A stretch of DNA of 64,000 nucleotides from Sporosarcina highlanderae (GTDB lineage: Bacteria > Bacillota > Bacilli > Bacillales_A > Planococcaceae): contig NZ_JAROCC010000004.1 of the NCBI RefSeq assembly GCF_030433715.1, positions 124,001-188,000 on the forward strand, in the 5' to 3' direction. The notes under the pieces are model-generated. The model had not been told where the DNA came from. It searched no databases and saw only the letters and a program-made list of their open reading frames with translations. Position 1 is the first letter of the stretch. Each line of letters opens with the position of its first letter. The position numbers and the translations under genes are program-made. Of the stretch, positions 44,698 to 54,265 are shown piece after piece.

Positions 44698-45141
44698 CTA
44701 TAAGGAAAATGCGGTTTTTTGATCAGTTTTCCAAGGAACCGATTTACCCGTTTTCCGATCAATTTGTACAATTGTTCCTCTACCCGTAAAAACAATATCC
44801 CCATTACCATTTTTCGCCATATAATGTATATCAACTGAACTATTTCCAACAGAAGCTGCTTTGACAAAAATCGACAATTTTTCATCAAAAAAGACTTGTT
44901 TCATATAATCACATTGTAAATCTGCAACTACAGGTATTGTCGTTCCTTTCGGATCAAGCCAATCTGCCATATGACCAATTTCCTTTAAAAATTCAATTCG
45001 GGCATATTCGAAATAAGCGAATGTTACTGTATTATTTAAATGCCCATACATATCAGTTTCTGAAAAACGAACAGATACAGATACTGAGAATGTGAATTCC
45101 TCTACCCATTTTTCCATATCTTCAATATATGTAATCCTCAT
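44698..45141 (-). CDS. ysmA: Acyl-CoA thioesterase-like protein (YsmA)
   Basis: A 147-aa hot-dog fold protein of the 4HBT family: VRFSETDMYGHLNNTVTFAY carries the Asp active-site motif, and FEYARIEFLKEIG follows. It probably hydrolyses an acyl-CoA of unknown identity. The ATG at 45141 follows GGGGGAG. Neighbours gerE and sdhB are as in B. subtilis. Confidence 0.88.
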   Translation of the reverse strand: MRITYIEDMEKWVEEFTFSVSVSVRFSETDMYGHLNNTVTFAYFEYARIEFLKEIGHMADWLDPKGTTIPVVADLQCDYMKQVFFDEKLSIFVKAASVGNSSVDIHYMAKNGNGDIVFTGRGTIVQIDRKTGKSVPWKTDQKTAFSL

Positions 45142-45268
45142 CTTTACTGCTCCCCCTTTTAATGAATGAACATTCATTCTTTTATTATATCAAATAGTCG
45201 GTAAATATCCAATAGAATCCAAAATTTTCGATTAGGCGGTATTCTATGGACGCGAGCCCATCGTATAA

Positions 45269-45318
45269 AAAAGAACTGCCGCAGAGAGTCGTTGTTCGAC
45301 TTTCTGGACAGTTCTTTT
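45269..45318 (-). terminator. Terminator of the sdhCAB operon
   Basis: A long stem beginning AAAAGAACTG and closing CAGTTCTTTT, with an inner AGTCG/CGACT helix. It lies 12 nt after the sdhB stop. Confidence 0.85.
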
Positions 45319-45329
45319 AAAGATGATAA

Positions 45330-46127
45330 TCAGTCAACCATATGGTCGCTTCCGAAGAAGTTTTTAAACATTTGAACAGTCGTTGCACGGTTCATCGCAG
45401 CAATTGATGTCGTCAATGGAATACCTTTTGGACATGCAACTACACAGTTCTGTGAGTTGCCACATTCAGTGATACCGCCGTCCGACATGATTGTCGCAAG
45501 TCTTTCGTCCTTATTCATAGCACCAGTTGGATGGGAGTTGAACAGACGAACTTGGGAAATCAAAGCCGGTCCGATGAAGTTGGATTTGTCATTTACGTTA
45601 GGACATGCCTCCAAACAAACACCACAAGTCATACATTTTGACAACTCATATGCCCATTGACGTTTACGTTCAGGCATACGTGGACCTTCACCCAAATCAT
45701 ACGTTCCGTCAATTGGAACCCATGCTTTAATCCGTTTTAATGAGTCGAACATGAATTCACGATCGACAACAAGGTCGCGGACAACAGGGAATGTTCTCAT
45801 CGGCTCTAGTTTAATCGGCTGTGTCAAATGGTCAACCAAAGCTGTACAAGATTGACGCGGACGGCCGTTAATTACCATTGAACAAGCACCACATACTTCT
45901 TCAAGACAGTTCATGTCCCAGTTTACAGGAGTCGTCTTTTCCCCTTTTGCATTGACAGGGTTACGTCGTATTTCCATTAGTGCTGAAATAACGTTCATAT
46001 TCGGTCTATATGGAATTTCAAAACTTTCCCAATATGGTTTTGAATCAGGTGTATCTTGACGTTGAATTTCAAACTTTACTGTTTTACTTGCAACTTGCTG
46101 ATCTAAGACAGCTGTTTGCTCACTCAT
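45330..46127 (-). CDS. sdhB: Succinate dehydrogenase iron-sulfur subunit
   Basis: A 265-aa subunit with three Fe-S clusters passing electrons from FAD to menaquinone. Motifs are CLEEVCGACSMVINGRPRQSC for the 2Fe-2S cluster, CMTCGVCLEACPN for 4Fe-4S, and CGNSQNCVVACPKGIP for 3Fe-4S. The ATG at 46127 has GGAGGA upstream; it almost abuts sdhA. Confidence 0.97.
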   Translation of the reverse strand: MSEQTAVLDQQVASKTVKFEIQRQDTPDSKPYWESFEIPYRPNMNVISALMEIRRNPVNAKGEKTTPVNWDMNCLEEVCGACSMVINGRPRQSCTALVDHLTQPIKLEPMRTFPVVRDLVVDREFMFDSLKRIKAWVPIDGTYDLGEGPRMPERKRQWAYELSKCMTCGVCLEACPNVNDKSNFIGPALISQVRLFNSHPTGAMNKDERLATIMSDGGITECGNSQNCVVACPKGIPLTTSIAAMNRATTVQMFKNFFGSDHMVD

Positions 46128-46132
46128 TGGTG

Positions 46133-47887
46133 TCAATCCTCCTTCTTCGCAGAATAGTCACGTTTACGAGGTGGAATCAAGGATACATCAACTTCTTCAT
46201 AAGAAAGGATCGGAGCAGATTTCCCGTCGAACTCTGCAATTGTCGTTTTCAAGAAGTTTTCATCATCACGCTCAGGGAAGTCCGGCTTGTAATGGGCTCC
46301 ACGGCTTTCATTACGGTTAAGCGCTCCAAGAGTGATAACCCGTGCCAAGTACAGCATGTTTTTCAATTGGCGTGTGAATGTCGCACCTTGGTTCGACCAT
46401 TGTTGTGTATCTGTGACACTGATGTTTTCATAACGCTCAAGAAGCTCTTGAATTTTATTATCAGTTTCTTGTAGCTTATCATTATAACGAACAACTGTAA
46501 CGTTATCAGTCATGATTTCACCAAGTTCTCTATGAAGTATATAAGCATTCTCGGTTCCATCCATCTTCAATGTTGCATCCCACTTCTGTTGCTCGTCCTT
46601 TATAGCAGTTTCGAAAACTGTAGATGGCAATTCGTCAGCAGTACGTTTTACGCCGCGCATATACTTAACTGCTTCCGGTCCAGCGACCATTCCACCGTAA
46701 ATAGCGGAAAGTAGTGAGTTAGCACCAAGACGGTTCGCACCATGTTGTGAATAGTCACATTCACCTGCTGCAAATAATCCAGGAATGTTCGTCTGCTGTT
46801 CATAGTCAACCCATAATCCACCCATTGAATAGTGGACAGCCGGGAAGATTTTCATTGGTAATTTGCGTGGGTCATCGCCTGTGAACTTCTCATAAATCTC
46901 GATAATTCCGCCAAGCTTAATATCTAACTCGCGTGGATCTTTATGTGAAAGATCCAAGTACACCATATTTTCACCGTTTACGCCCAATTTTTGGTTAACG
47001 CAGACATCAAATATTTCACGTGTTGCAATATCACGTGGTACTAAGTTACCGTAATCAGGATATTTCTCTTCAAGGAAGTACCAAGGTTTACCGTCTTTGT
47101 ATGTCCAAATTCGTCCACCTTCACCACGTGCAGATTCACTCATCAAACGAAGTTTATCGTCTCCTGGAATTGCTGTCGGGTGAATTTGGATGAATTCACC
47201 ATTCGCATATTTTGCACCTTGTTGATAAACGATGGAAGCTGCCGAACCAGTGTTGATAACTGAGTTCGTTGACTTACCAAAGATAATTCCAGGTCCGCCA
47301 GTAGCCATGATAACCGCATCCCCAGGGAATGCTTTGATTTCCATTGTTTTCAAGTTCTGTGCTTTGATTCCACGACAAATTCCTTCATCATCCATAATAA
47401 CTCCGAGGAATTCCCAGTGTTCGTATTTCTGAACAAGTCCTGCCACTTCGTGACGGCGAACTTGCTCATCCAATGCGTATAAAAGCTGTTGGCCAGTCGT
47501 TGCGCCTGCGAAAGCCGTGCGGTGATGTAACGTCCCACCAAAACGGCGGAAATCCAATAATCCTTCAGGTGTACGGTTGAACATAACACCCATCCGGTCC
47601 ATCAAGTGGATGATCCCAGGTGCTGCTTCAGCCATCGCTTTTACAGGAGGTTGGTTCGCAAGGAAGTCCCCGCCGTAAACAGTGTCGTCAAAGTGGATAG
47701 CCGGTGAGTCACCTTCACCTTTTGTATTCACTGCGCCGTTAATGCCGCCCTGTGCACAAACGGAGTGGGAGCGTTTAACTGGAACGAGTGAGAATAAGTC
47801 AACCCCGACTCCTTCTTCCGCAGCTTTGATAGTTGCCATCAAGCCCGCAAGTCCGCCGCCGACGACAATCAATCTGCCTTTTGCCAT
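46133..47887 (-). CDS. sdhA: Succinate dehydrogenase flavoprotein subunit
   Basis: A 584-aa FAD-containing catalytic subunit oxidising succinate to fumarate at the membrane. The N-terminal VVGGGLAGLMATI is the FAD-binding fold. SHSVCAQGGINGA includes the FAD-linking His region, and SARGEGGRIWTY and HPTAIPGD bring active-site residues. Middle gene of the sdhCAB operon; GAACRLGAN-type motif seen as HGANRLGANSL. Confidence 0.97.
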   Translation of the reverse strand: MAKGRLIVVGGGLAGLMATIKAAEEGVGVDLFSLVPVKRSHSVCAQGGINGAVNTKGEGDSPAIHFDDTVYGGDFLANQPPVKAMAEAAPGIIHLMDRMGVMFNRTPEGLLDFRRFGGTLHHRTAFAGATTGQQLLYALDEQVRRHEVAGLVQKYEHWEFLGVIMDDEGICRGIKAQNLKTMEIKAFPGDAVIMATGGPGIIFGKSTNSVINTGSAASIVYQQGAKYANGEFIQIHPTAIPGDDKLRLMSESARGEGGRIWTYKDGKPWYFLEEKYPDYGNLVPRDIATREIFDVCVNQKLGVNGENMVYLDLSHKDPRELDIKLGGIIEIYEKFTGDDPRKLPMKIFPAVHYSMGGLWVDYEQQTNIPGLFAAGECDYSQHGANRLGANSLLSAIYGGMVAGPEAVKYMRGVKRTADELPSTVFETAIKDEQQKWDATLKMDGTENAYILHRELGEIMTDNVTVVRYNDKLQETDNKIQELLERYENISVTDTQQWSNQGATFTRQLKNMLYLARVITLGALNRNESRGAHYKPDFPERDDENFLKTTIAEFDGKSAPILSYEEVDVSLIPPRKRDYSAKKED

Positions 47888-47945
47888 TATATTTCACTCC
47901 TCAAATTTTACATGTTCTAAAAATTATCGTATACTATTCTCTTAT

Positions 47946-48557
47946 TCACACAACGAATGCTAATAAAGCTTGTACGCCAATTACAGAAAGAACTAAAAAT
48001 GCCACGATTGTTATGTATGTAACAATCGTTTGAGAGCGTGGTGATTGTGCGATTCCCCAAGTTACAGCGAAAGACCAAAGTCCATTTGCCAAGTGGAATG
48101 TTGCTGCCAAGACACCTGCAATGTAGAACGCAAGCATGAACGGATTAGATAGGATCTCTTCCATCATGTTGAAGTTCACTTCAGCTCCAAGTGCTTTTTG
48201 AATTCTCGTTTCATAAACATGCCATGCGATGAATATAACCAAGAAAACACCTGTAACACGTTGCAATAGGAACATCCAGTTTCGGAAAGTCCCGTAGCGC
48301 TGAACATTGTTTTTCGCAGTGAAAGCTATGTACACCCCATAAAAACCATGGAACATTAACGGAAGATAGATAATGATCCACTCCAGGAACAGGACAAATG
48401 GCAAGTTCCCCATGAAGTTGGATGCGGTATTGAATGCCTCTTCACCGCGCGTTGCAAAATGGTTGATCACCAAGTGTTGAGCTACGAATAACCCAACCGG
48501 AATAACTCCGAGCAAAGAATGCAGTCGGCGCAAGTAAAAATCTGATTCTCTCGACAA
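47946..48557 (-). CDS. sdhC: Succinate dehydrogenase cytochrome b558 subunit
   Basis: A 203-aa membrane anchor with about five TM helices and His residues that bind two haems (LHSLLGVIPVGLFVAQHLVIN at the N-terminus, IAWHVYETRIQ in the middle). It is the first gene of the operon. Start is TTG 48557 with GGGAGGG 8 nt upstream. Confidence 0.95.
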   Translation of the reverse strand: MSRESDFYLRRLHSLLGVIPVGLFVAQHLVINHFATRGEEAFNTASNFMGNLPFVLFLEWIIIYLPLMFHGFYGVYIAFTAKNNVQRYGTFRNWMFLLQRVTGVFLVIFIAWHVYETRIQKALGAEVNFNMMEEILSNPFMLAFYIAGVLAATFHLANGLWSFAVTWGIAQSPRSQTIVTYITIVAFLVLSVIGVQALLAFVV

Positions 48558-48769
48558 GTCTTTTACCCTCCCTTTTGAATGAGATAGGCCGAAAAAGTCT
48601 TCACTTTTTGTACAAATGAGGAACGGTTACGGCATGTCTCTTCATGGTACAATATGATAACATGTTCATTGTACTCCTCGGTTTTGAGGAGGTCAAGGCG
48701 ATGTGAACTTTTATCGACATCTTCAAAATTTCATTAAATATTTGGACTTCCCCGAAAGGACTGCATGTT

Positions 48770-49186
48770 TTGGATAATCATACATTTGGTACCCCCACCC
48801 AACTTGGATACGAAATTTTACGAGATCATGTCCTTCCTATGATCTTAGGAAAGCATGAAGAAGACATCCTCTACTGGGCAGGTAAAGACATTGCAAGGAA
48901 ATTCCCGATCTTTTCGGTTGATGAATTGCCAGATTTCTTTGTGGAAGCTGGATGGGGACCACTTACTCCTTTTGCTGGTAAAACATCTAAAGACGAGGCT
49001 ATTTTCTTTTTGAGCCAAGAAGATCGAACTTTACTGGAAAAAAGATCCTATCAACTTGAAGCCGGGTTCATTGCCGAACAGTTCCAAAAGCTAAATGGCT
49101 TCCTCACTGAATGCTATGGTGAAAAAGTTCCGAAAGAAAATCATGTTAGATTTCAAGTGAAATGGGATACTAAAACGAAATTGTAA
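48770..49186 (+). CDS. yslB: YslB family protein (DUF2507)
   Basis: A 138-aa protein between sdhC and uvrC, as in B. subtilis. It starts with TTG and shows ILRDHVLPMILGKHEEDILY and FVEAGWGPLTPF, a V4R-like fold probably binding a small molecule or acting as a dimer. Function is unknown. It is divergent from sdhC and is the only backbone gene here on the plus strand. Confidence 0.88.
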   Translation: MDNHTFGTPTQLGYEILRDHVLPMILGKHEEDILYWAGKDIARKFPIFSVDELPDFFVEAGWGPLTPFAGKTSKDEAIFFLSQEDRTLLEKRSYQLEAGFIAEQFQKLNGFLTECYGEKVPKENHVRFQVKWDTKTKL

Positions 49187-49192
49187 AACAAG

Positions 49193-49220
49193 AAGGAGCT
49201 CATCTTATAGATGAAGCTCC
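49193..49220. terminator. Bidirectional terminator between yslB and uvrC
   Basis: AAGGAGCT pairs with AGCTCCTT around CATCT/AGATG, with flanking A and T tracts. It serves convergent yslB and uvrC. Confidence 0.85.
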
Positions 49221-49222
49221 TT

Positions 49223-51001
49223 TTATTCATCTTTCTTAAAGTATTGATTAACAGTTTCAGCGATTTTCAAGGGAAGGCCTGCTTCATTTAACTCGCTCAC
49301 CGAGGCTTCACGGATTTTTTTCATTGAACCAAAATGCTTTAATAGCAGTTTCTTCCGTTTTGGACCAACACCTTGCAATCCATCCAAAGCGGAAGTCAAT
49401 GCATTCGAATCTCTTCGTTGCCTGTGGAACGTAATTACGAACCGGTGCACTTCGTCCTGAATCCGTTGAAGTAGATAAAAGGCTTCACTTGTTCTCTTCA
49501 ACGGGACTACCTCAACAGGATTTCCATACAACAACTGCGCTGTCTGATGCTTATCATCTTTCGCAAGCCCTGCTATCGGGATCGATAGGCCCAGTTCATC
49601 CTCAATTACTTCCCGCGCAATCTCCATCTGACCTTTTCCTCCATCTATGATGATCAAATCCGGTAGTGGAAGATTATCCTTCAACACTCTAATATATCGT
49701 CTCCTGATCACTTCACGCATCGCCCCATAATCATCGTGGGCTGCGGCAGTTTTCGTTTTGTATTTCCGATAATCTTTGCGATTCGGTCTCCCATCTATAA
49801 AGGAAACCATTGCAGATACCGGGTCAACGCCACCTGTATGGGAGTTATCAAATGCCTCAATCCGTAATGGAGTTGAGATATTCATAGCTTCCCCAAGGTC
49901 CTCACATGCCCCGACAGTCCTTTGCTCTTGACGTTCAATCAGCTGGAATTTTTCACGTAATGAAATTTCAGCATTTTTTATAGACAACTTCACAAGGTCT
50001 TTTTTCTTGCCCCGTTGAGGTGTGAAAACATGAACATTCAGTAGTTGTTGGACAATCTCCCTGTCAATACCTTCCGGCAATAAAATCTCCTTTGGCTTCA
50101 AGTGACCTGATTTTCCGTAAAACTGTCCAATAAAGGTCAGCATTTCCTCCTCGGGTTCTTGATAGAGTGGGAATATTGATACATCCCTTTCAATCAGTTT
50201 CCCTTGACGGACAAAAAACACTTGGACGCACATCCAACCTTTTTCAACTGCATAACCGAAGACATCCCGGTCGGTGAAGTCATTCATCGTCATAGTCTGT
50301 TTTTCCATAACAGCCTCGATATTCGCAATCTGATCCCTAAATTCCTTAGCGCGCTCAAACTCAAGATTCTCTGCGGCGGCAGACATTTTTTCCGTCAGTT
50401 CGTTTTTCACATTTTTATATCCGCCATTTAGGAATTTGCTAATATCATCAACCATCACCTTATACGTTTCCTCAGATATTTCGTTGACACACGGGGCGAG
50501 GCATTGTCCCAAATGGTAATATAAACAAACACGGTCAGGTAATTGATGGCACTTTCGATAAGGATACAGCCGATCTAACAGTTTTTTTGTTTCGTGGGCT
50601 GCGGTTGCATTCGGGTAAGGACCAAAATATTTCCCTTTATCCTTTTTCAATTGTCTCGTTACAATCAGTTTCGGATGACGCTCCGCGGTAATTTTCAAAT
50701 ACGGATACGTTTTATCATCTTTCAGCATGATGTTGTATTTCGGGTCATATTGCTTGATGAGATTTAACTCCAATATGAGTGCCTCTATATTGGATCCCGT
50801 GACGATATATTCAAAATCCACGATTTCCCCAACAAGCCTTTGTGTCTTGGCATCATGTGTCCCGGTGAAATAGCTACGGACCCGATTTTTCAAGATTTTC
50901 GCTTTCCCCACATAAATGATTGTGCCTTGGCGGTCCTTCATTAAATAACAGCCAGGTAAATCGGGCAATAAGGACAATTTATGCTCAATAATTTCATTCA
51001 T
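49223..51001 (-). CDS. uvrC: Excinuclease ABC subunit C
   Basis: A 592-aa dual-incision nuclease of nucleotide excision repair. It has an N-terminal GIY-YIG domain ([19 protein letters not shown]), a UVR motif ([19 protein letters not shown]), a C-terminal RNase H-like endonuclease domain ([19 protein letters not shown]) and HhH ([18 protein letters not shown]). The ATG at 51001 is supported by AGGTGA 5 nt upstream. Confidence 0.97.
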   Translation of the reverse strand: MNEIIEHKLSLLPDLPGCYLMKDRQGTIIYVGKAKILKNRVRSYFTGTHDAKTQRLVGEIVDFEYIVTGSNIEALILELNLIKQYDPKYNIMLKDDKTYPYLKITAERHPKLIVTRQLKKDKGKYFGPYPNATAAHETKKLLDRLYPYRKCHQLPDRVCLYYHLGQCLAPCVNEISEETYKVMVDDISKFLNGGYKNVKNELTEKMSAAAENLEFERAKEFRDQIANIEAVMEKQTMTMNDFTDRDVFGYAVEKGWMCVQVFFVRQGKLIERDVSIFPLYQEPEEEMLTFIGQFYGKSGHLKPKEILLPEGIDREIVQQLLNVHVFTPQRGKKKDLVKLSIKNAEISLREKFQLIERQEQRTVGACEDLGEAMNISTPLRIEAFDNSHTGGVDPVSAMVSFIDGRPNRKDYRKYKTKTAAAHDDYGAMREVIRRRYIRVLKDNLPLPDLIIIDGGKGQMEIAREVIEDELGLSIPIAGLAKDDKHQTAQLLYGNPVEVVPLKRTSEAFYLLQRIQDEVHRFVITFHRQRRDSNALTSALDGLQGVGPKRKKLLLKHFGSMKKIREASVSELNEAGLPLKIAETVNQYFKKDE

Positions 51002-51016
51002 CGTTTTCACCTACTA

Positions 51017-51049
51017 AAAAACCGGGTTCCTGTAAAGGTTCCCGGTTTT
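51017..51049 (-). terminator. Terminator after trxA
   Basis: AAAACCGGG..CC/GG..CCCGGTTTT stem with a T run on the minus strand, 10 nt after the trxA stop. Confidence 0.85.
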
Positions 51050-51059
51050 AGATAAAGTC

Positions 51060-51374
51060 TTACGCGTGTTTTTCGATCAATTCTGCAAGTTGCTCTTTAG
51101 GTTGGAAACCTACAACTTTATCGACGATTTCTCCGTCCTTGAATAGAACAAGAGTTGGAATCGACATGATTCCGTATTCGCCTGCAGTAGCTTGGTTTTC
51201 GTCAACGTCAACTTTAACGATTGTTGCTTTACCGTTAAGGTCGCCGTCAAGCTCTTCCAATACTGGAGCAATCATTTTACAAGGTCCGCACCATGTTGCC
51301 CAGAAGTCAACAAGTACAAGTCCTTCTTTAGTTTGGTCTTTAAAGTCTGCGTCAGTCGCGTGAACTATAGCCAT
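51060..51374 (-). CDS. trxA: Thioredoxin
   Basis: A 104-aa disulfide reductase with the WCGPC active site ([18 protein letters not shown]) and the cis-proline SIPTLVLF. It reduces cytoplasmic disulfides using thioredoxin reductase. Length is standard. In B. subtilis etfA is the next gene upstream; here 11.7 kb intervene. Confidence 0.97.
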   Translation of the reverse strand: MAIVHATDADFKDQTKEGLVLVDFWATWCGPCKMIAPVLEELDGDLNGKATIVKVDVDENQATAGEYGIMSIPTLVLFKDGEIVDKVVGFQPKEQLAELIEKHA

Positions 51375-51470
51375 AATTTTATTCCTCCTTTAGAAAATCC
51401 ACCTATGACTGCATTATAGCATGATGATTTAATACGGGCGAAATATCTGCTTCTACTATTATAAGACTGT

Positions 51471-51640
51471 TCCCATGGAAGTGCCTCGACTTCCCATAGA
51501 ACGCGGTGGACCTCCCGTAGAAGTGGCTTGACTTCCCATAGAACACGGCGGACTTCCCGTAGAAGCGGCTTGACTTCCCATTGAACGCGGCGGACTTCCC
51601 GTAGAAGCGGCTTGACTTCACATTGAACGCGGTGAACCAA
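51471..51640. repeat. Tandem array, exact 21-nt period, eight units with a 42-nt superperiod
   Basis: The anchor TCCC (last copy TCAC) occurs at 51471, 51492, 51513, 51534, 51555, 51576, 51597 and 51618. Two alternating unit types (CATAGAACGCGG-like and CGTAGAAGCGGC-like) give a 42-nt superperiod. Open frames on the minus strand through it are artefacts of the repeat, although the 21-nt length keeps them open. Confidence 0.92.
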
Positions 51641-51665
51641 CCTTTCGCTTTAATCAATGTAACGG

Positions 51666-51790
51666 TAAGTGCAACTAACCCGAAATGGGGAATTAAAACT
51701 CTTTTCCATAATTGTTAAACGGATTGCACTGGCCAAATAAAAAAAGATGGCAATCGCCACCATCCCTTTAAATGTTTTGTACCACAATCG
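51666..51790. repeat. Dispersed intergenic repeat, copy 1
   Basis: Shares AAGTGCAACTAACC and later CCAAATAAAAAAGATGGCAA with 55367-55505, with a diverged middle. The shared right part includes the GGTGGC/GCCATC terminator hairpin. Confidence 0.7.
51738..51761 (-). terminator. Terminator within the dispersed repeat
   Basis: GGTGGC-GATT-GCCATC followed by a run of seven T residues on the minus strand. Confidence 0.75.
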
Positions 51791-51885
51791 CGCCAGATTC
51801 TTGCACAGTGCAGAACCGTTGATTTTCGTACCAGACGGACGCGTTCCGGAGGGCGTGCGGTGAATGAGATATCATCAAATAATAA

Positions 51886-52023
51886 CTATTTTCTTTTTTT
51901 CAAAAGTACAGCACCTGAAACTATTGGAACTACGGAAACCAAAGATGCTGTCCAAATACTTATAGGAGTTAGAAAGCCGAAAATTAATATAGCAATCCCC
52001 AATATAATAAGCCCGATACCCAA
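51886..52023 (-). CDS. 45-aa small membrane protein
   Basis: TTG start at 52023 with GAGGAAG 4-5 nt upstream, encoding GIGLIILGIAILIFGFL, then SLVSVVPIVSGAVLL and a basic KKRK tail. Two TM helices are predicted by eye. It lies 50 nt after the lipoprotein gene in the same direction. Confidence 0.5.
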   Translation of the reverse strand: MGIGLIILGIAILIFGFLTPISIWTASLVSVVPIVSGAVLLKKRK

Positions 52024-52073
52024 TGAACTTCCTCGCTTATAAAATGGTCCGATTATTTAAAAAGACTTGGTTA

Positions 52074-52484
52074 TTATTGCAATACATTTTTCAATTCATT
52101 AGTCTGGTTTTCATTAAGACTAAAATACATATCAAGAAATCCATCGGGACCACTAACGCCCTCACTACATAAAATTGAACTTCCGTCGTCTTGGTAGTAT
52201 ACATAACGTCGGATTTCAGAAATACCCTCTTTGGGTCTATCAAGGGAAAAAAAGATTTCCGGTTCTTTCCCTAATTCTTTTGGTTTGTCTATTTCATCAG
52301 CATTTTTAACAATTTCTCGTAAAGCCTTAATGGATTTCGATTCTGTAATCTCGTAGTGAAAGTTTATTCCTTCTACTCCGTCATCGTTAAAAGGAGTTCC
52401 TACTCTAATTACTTCCTTCTTGGTACATCCCGCAAATATTACCGCTATACTTAAAATTAATACTGACCAAATATATTTTTTCAT
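52074..52484 (-). CDS. Putative lipoprotein
   Basis: A 136-aa protein with a lipoprotein signal: MKKYIWSVLILSIAVIFAGC with the lipobox Cys at 20. The mature part is acidic (EITESKSIKALREIVKNADE) with no recognised domain. It is probably anchored to the outer face of the membrane. It belongs to the variable region of short envelope proteins between trxA and etfA. Confidence 0.8.
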   Translation of the reverse strand: MKKYIWSVLILSIAVIFAGCTKKEVIRVGTPFNDDGVEGINFHYEITESKSIKALREIVKNADEIDKPKELGKEPEIFFSLDRPKEGISEIRRYVYYQDDGSSILCSEGVSGPDGFLDMYFSLNENQTNELKNVLQ

Positions 52485-52624
52485 TTCAATAGCCTTCTCT
52501 CATATAACTTTCGTTTTACTAGCTGTTTTCGACACTACCAAGCTATATGGCTCCCTATTGTTGAAAGGACACAAATCTGTATGCCAGAATTGTGCCAATT
52601 CTGTTGAATTACAATTAAGAAGAG

Positions 52625-53158
52625 CTATTTACTATCTAATTCTTCATGGTGAATCTCTTCAATAATCTTCTCCGTACCATCTGTTTTAACCATTTTTACT
52701 TTCACGCCTTTAATTGGACTAACAGCAAACCAAAATCTTTTTTCATCTTCAACGTCAATTATTGTTGCTTGTTTATCACCAGCATATATTTCAACAATTG
52801 AATTATCATTTATTGCACCAGAGTAAATAAAGGGTTCATTATTCATGGAAGCCCATTTAATAGGTGAATTCCATTCGGCTCCTCTTGTTTGCTTCCATTC
52901 CCATTGATTATCTTCTTTCTCGAAGTATGCTATAAATATCTTTTCCTCTTGATCCTTTTGCTCTTTAAACACCGCGATTGCATCGTCATCATGTACGACA
53001 TTGAATTGTTTATCAACAAGTGAATACGTATAATTTACTTCACCTAAATGCATTGCTTTCATTTTTTATTGAAAAAAATCTTCGAATGTTTGTTCACGTG
53101 AGCATGCGACTAAAAAAAACACGAAGATTAAAAGGCCTACAAAGATAGTTCTATTCAG
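52625..53158 (-). pseudogene. Lipoprotein gene broken by one nonsense codon
   Basis: From a CTG at 53158 (GGGGAGG upstream) the frame encodes a lipoprotein signal (FVGLLIFVFFLVAC), then SREQTFEDFFQ and a TAA at 53066-53068. The same frame continues as KMKAMHLGEVNYTYS to 52625 (145 codons from the first Met). A CAA to TAA change could explain it. The mature part has no recognised domain. The downstream part may still be translated without its signal. Confidence 0.65.
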
Positions 53159-53276
53159 TTGTACCTCCCCCTATTAGTTAAATTTCTTCAATCTCTCCCG
53201 AAATCCTTATTGAACTAAGCGGCCCGATTGCGATAAAGGAGCAATCACCTATAAAGTGAACGCTCCGATTCCGATG

Positions 53277-53468
53277 TTAGCCAATAAAAAAGACGTATAA
53301 AAATGGAATTACAAAAGCTATGCCAAGACAGATAAGAGCTGCTAATTTTGATTGTTTTGTAATTCTCTCATCGCCTTTATGCAGATTTTCGAAAAACGAA
53401 AGGGTAAAGAAAAAACTAATAAAAATCAATAAGGCTGATATAAATATTATTCCAAACCATCCTGCCAC
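53277..53468 (-). CDS. Small two-helix membrane protein
   Basis: A 63-aa protein with two TM helices (GIIFISALLIFISFFFTL and AALICLGIAFVIPFLYVF) joined by a charged loop. The start is GTG, with AAGGAG overlapping it closely, so the exact start is uncertain. No family recognised. Confidence 0.55.
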   Translation of the reverse strand: MAGWFGIIFISALLIFISFFFTLSFFENLHKGDERITKQSKLAALICLGIAFVIPFLYVFFIG

Positions 53469-53614
53469 TCCTTAAAAACCCCCTGATTCTATTAGTATAA
53501 ATTTGCAGGCCTACGATATAAATCTTGAGTAATTACGACCTTTTTTGTTATACAGATTTTAAAGCCATTTGATTCACAATCTGGCTTCGTTAATTGTATT
53601 GAATAAAAAAATCG

Positions 53615-53800
53615 CTACATAAATAGGATTAAAATCGTAGTTATAATCAAGGACTGTGCAAAAGAAATAACCATGTCATTTTTCCAATTTGTTTTGGAAA
53701 AGCGGCTAAAAATCCTGCCTATCACAAAGCTACAAATCCATATACTAAGGAACAATAGGGCTAAACCCAAAGTACATCCCCCCAACACAATCAATAACAA
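53615..53800 (-). CDS. Small membrane protein
   Basis: A 61-aa protein with a TM helix (LGGCTLGLALLFLSIWICSF), a basic loop (RFSKTNWKND) and a second helix (SLIITTILILFM). It starts with TTG. Function unknown. Confidence 0.5.
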   Translation of the reverse strand: MLLIVLGGCTLGLALLFLSIWICSFVIGRIFSRFSKTNWKNDMVISFAQSLIITTILILFM

Positions 53801-54265
53801 TCTGGCCCGTTTGCGGTATAGACTCGCTGAAACCAGTAATTAGTTTATTTTACCACAAATTCTCTCTCACCCTTCGAAATTGTCAATTTATTTTATCTGA
53901 ATGCCTTTGACGATCCACGAAATGGCACGAAGAAAAGATTATTTCATTTCGCTATATCGGAAGTATATAAGATAATAAAAATAAGAATACTGTTTGCAGT
54001 GGGCCTTCTGCTGCGGATATCGTCACTCCACGATATGCTTGCCGATTATCCACATCGCAGATATCATCCGATTGGAACAACTGTCCATTCACATTCTGGG
54101 GTAAGCGGGATAGGGCATACTTTGTCTATTCATGCGGTTCTCAAAAATAATAGATGGGAATTTCGGAAAGTACATACTTTCCACTAAAATTCTACTAACC
54201 TGACTATGCGAGATGCGACAAAACGTGGTCTTATACTTTACGATGCACTATTCAAATTGTTAGCA
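53801..54265. other. Gap with a dispersed repeat
   Basis: Bases 53841-53902 match 55165-55226 at roughly 80 percent identity (TAGTTTATTTTACCACAAA start). Otherwise I see no gene; the plus frame at 53999-54187 has no ribosome site. Confidence 0.5.

Larger units (their letters stand above)
51375..51885. other. Gap between trxA and the small-protein region
   Basis: Contains the 21-nt repeat array (51471-51640), a minus-strand terminator (51738-51761) and a segment related to 55367-55492. No gene is seen apart from frames created by the repeats. Confidence 0.6.

Noticed and set aside
51365..51657. Repeat-containing protein on the minus strand
   Set aside because: Frames stay open only because the unit is 21 nt (seven codons); there is no ribosome site and the array is intergenic in character.
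53999..54187. 62-aa plus-strand gene
   Set aside because: No ribosome site, an unusual His-rich composition and no recognisable family; probably chance.
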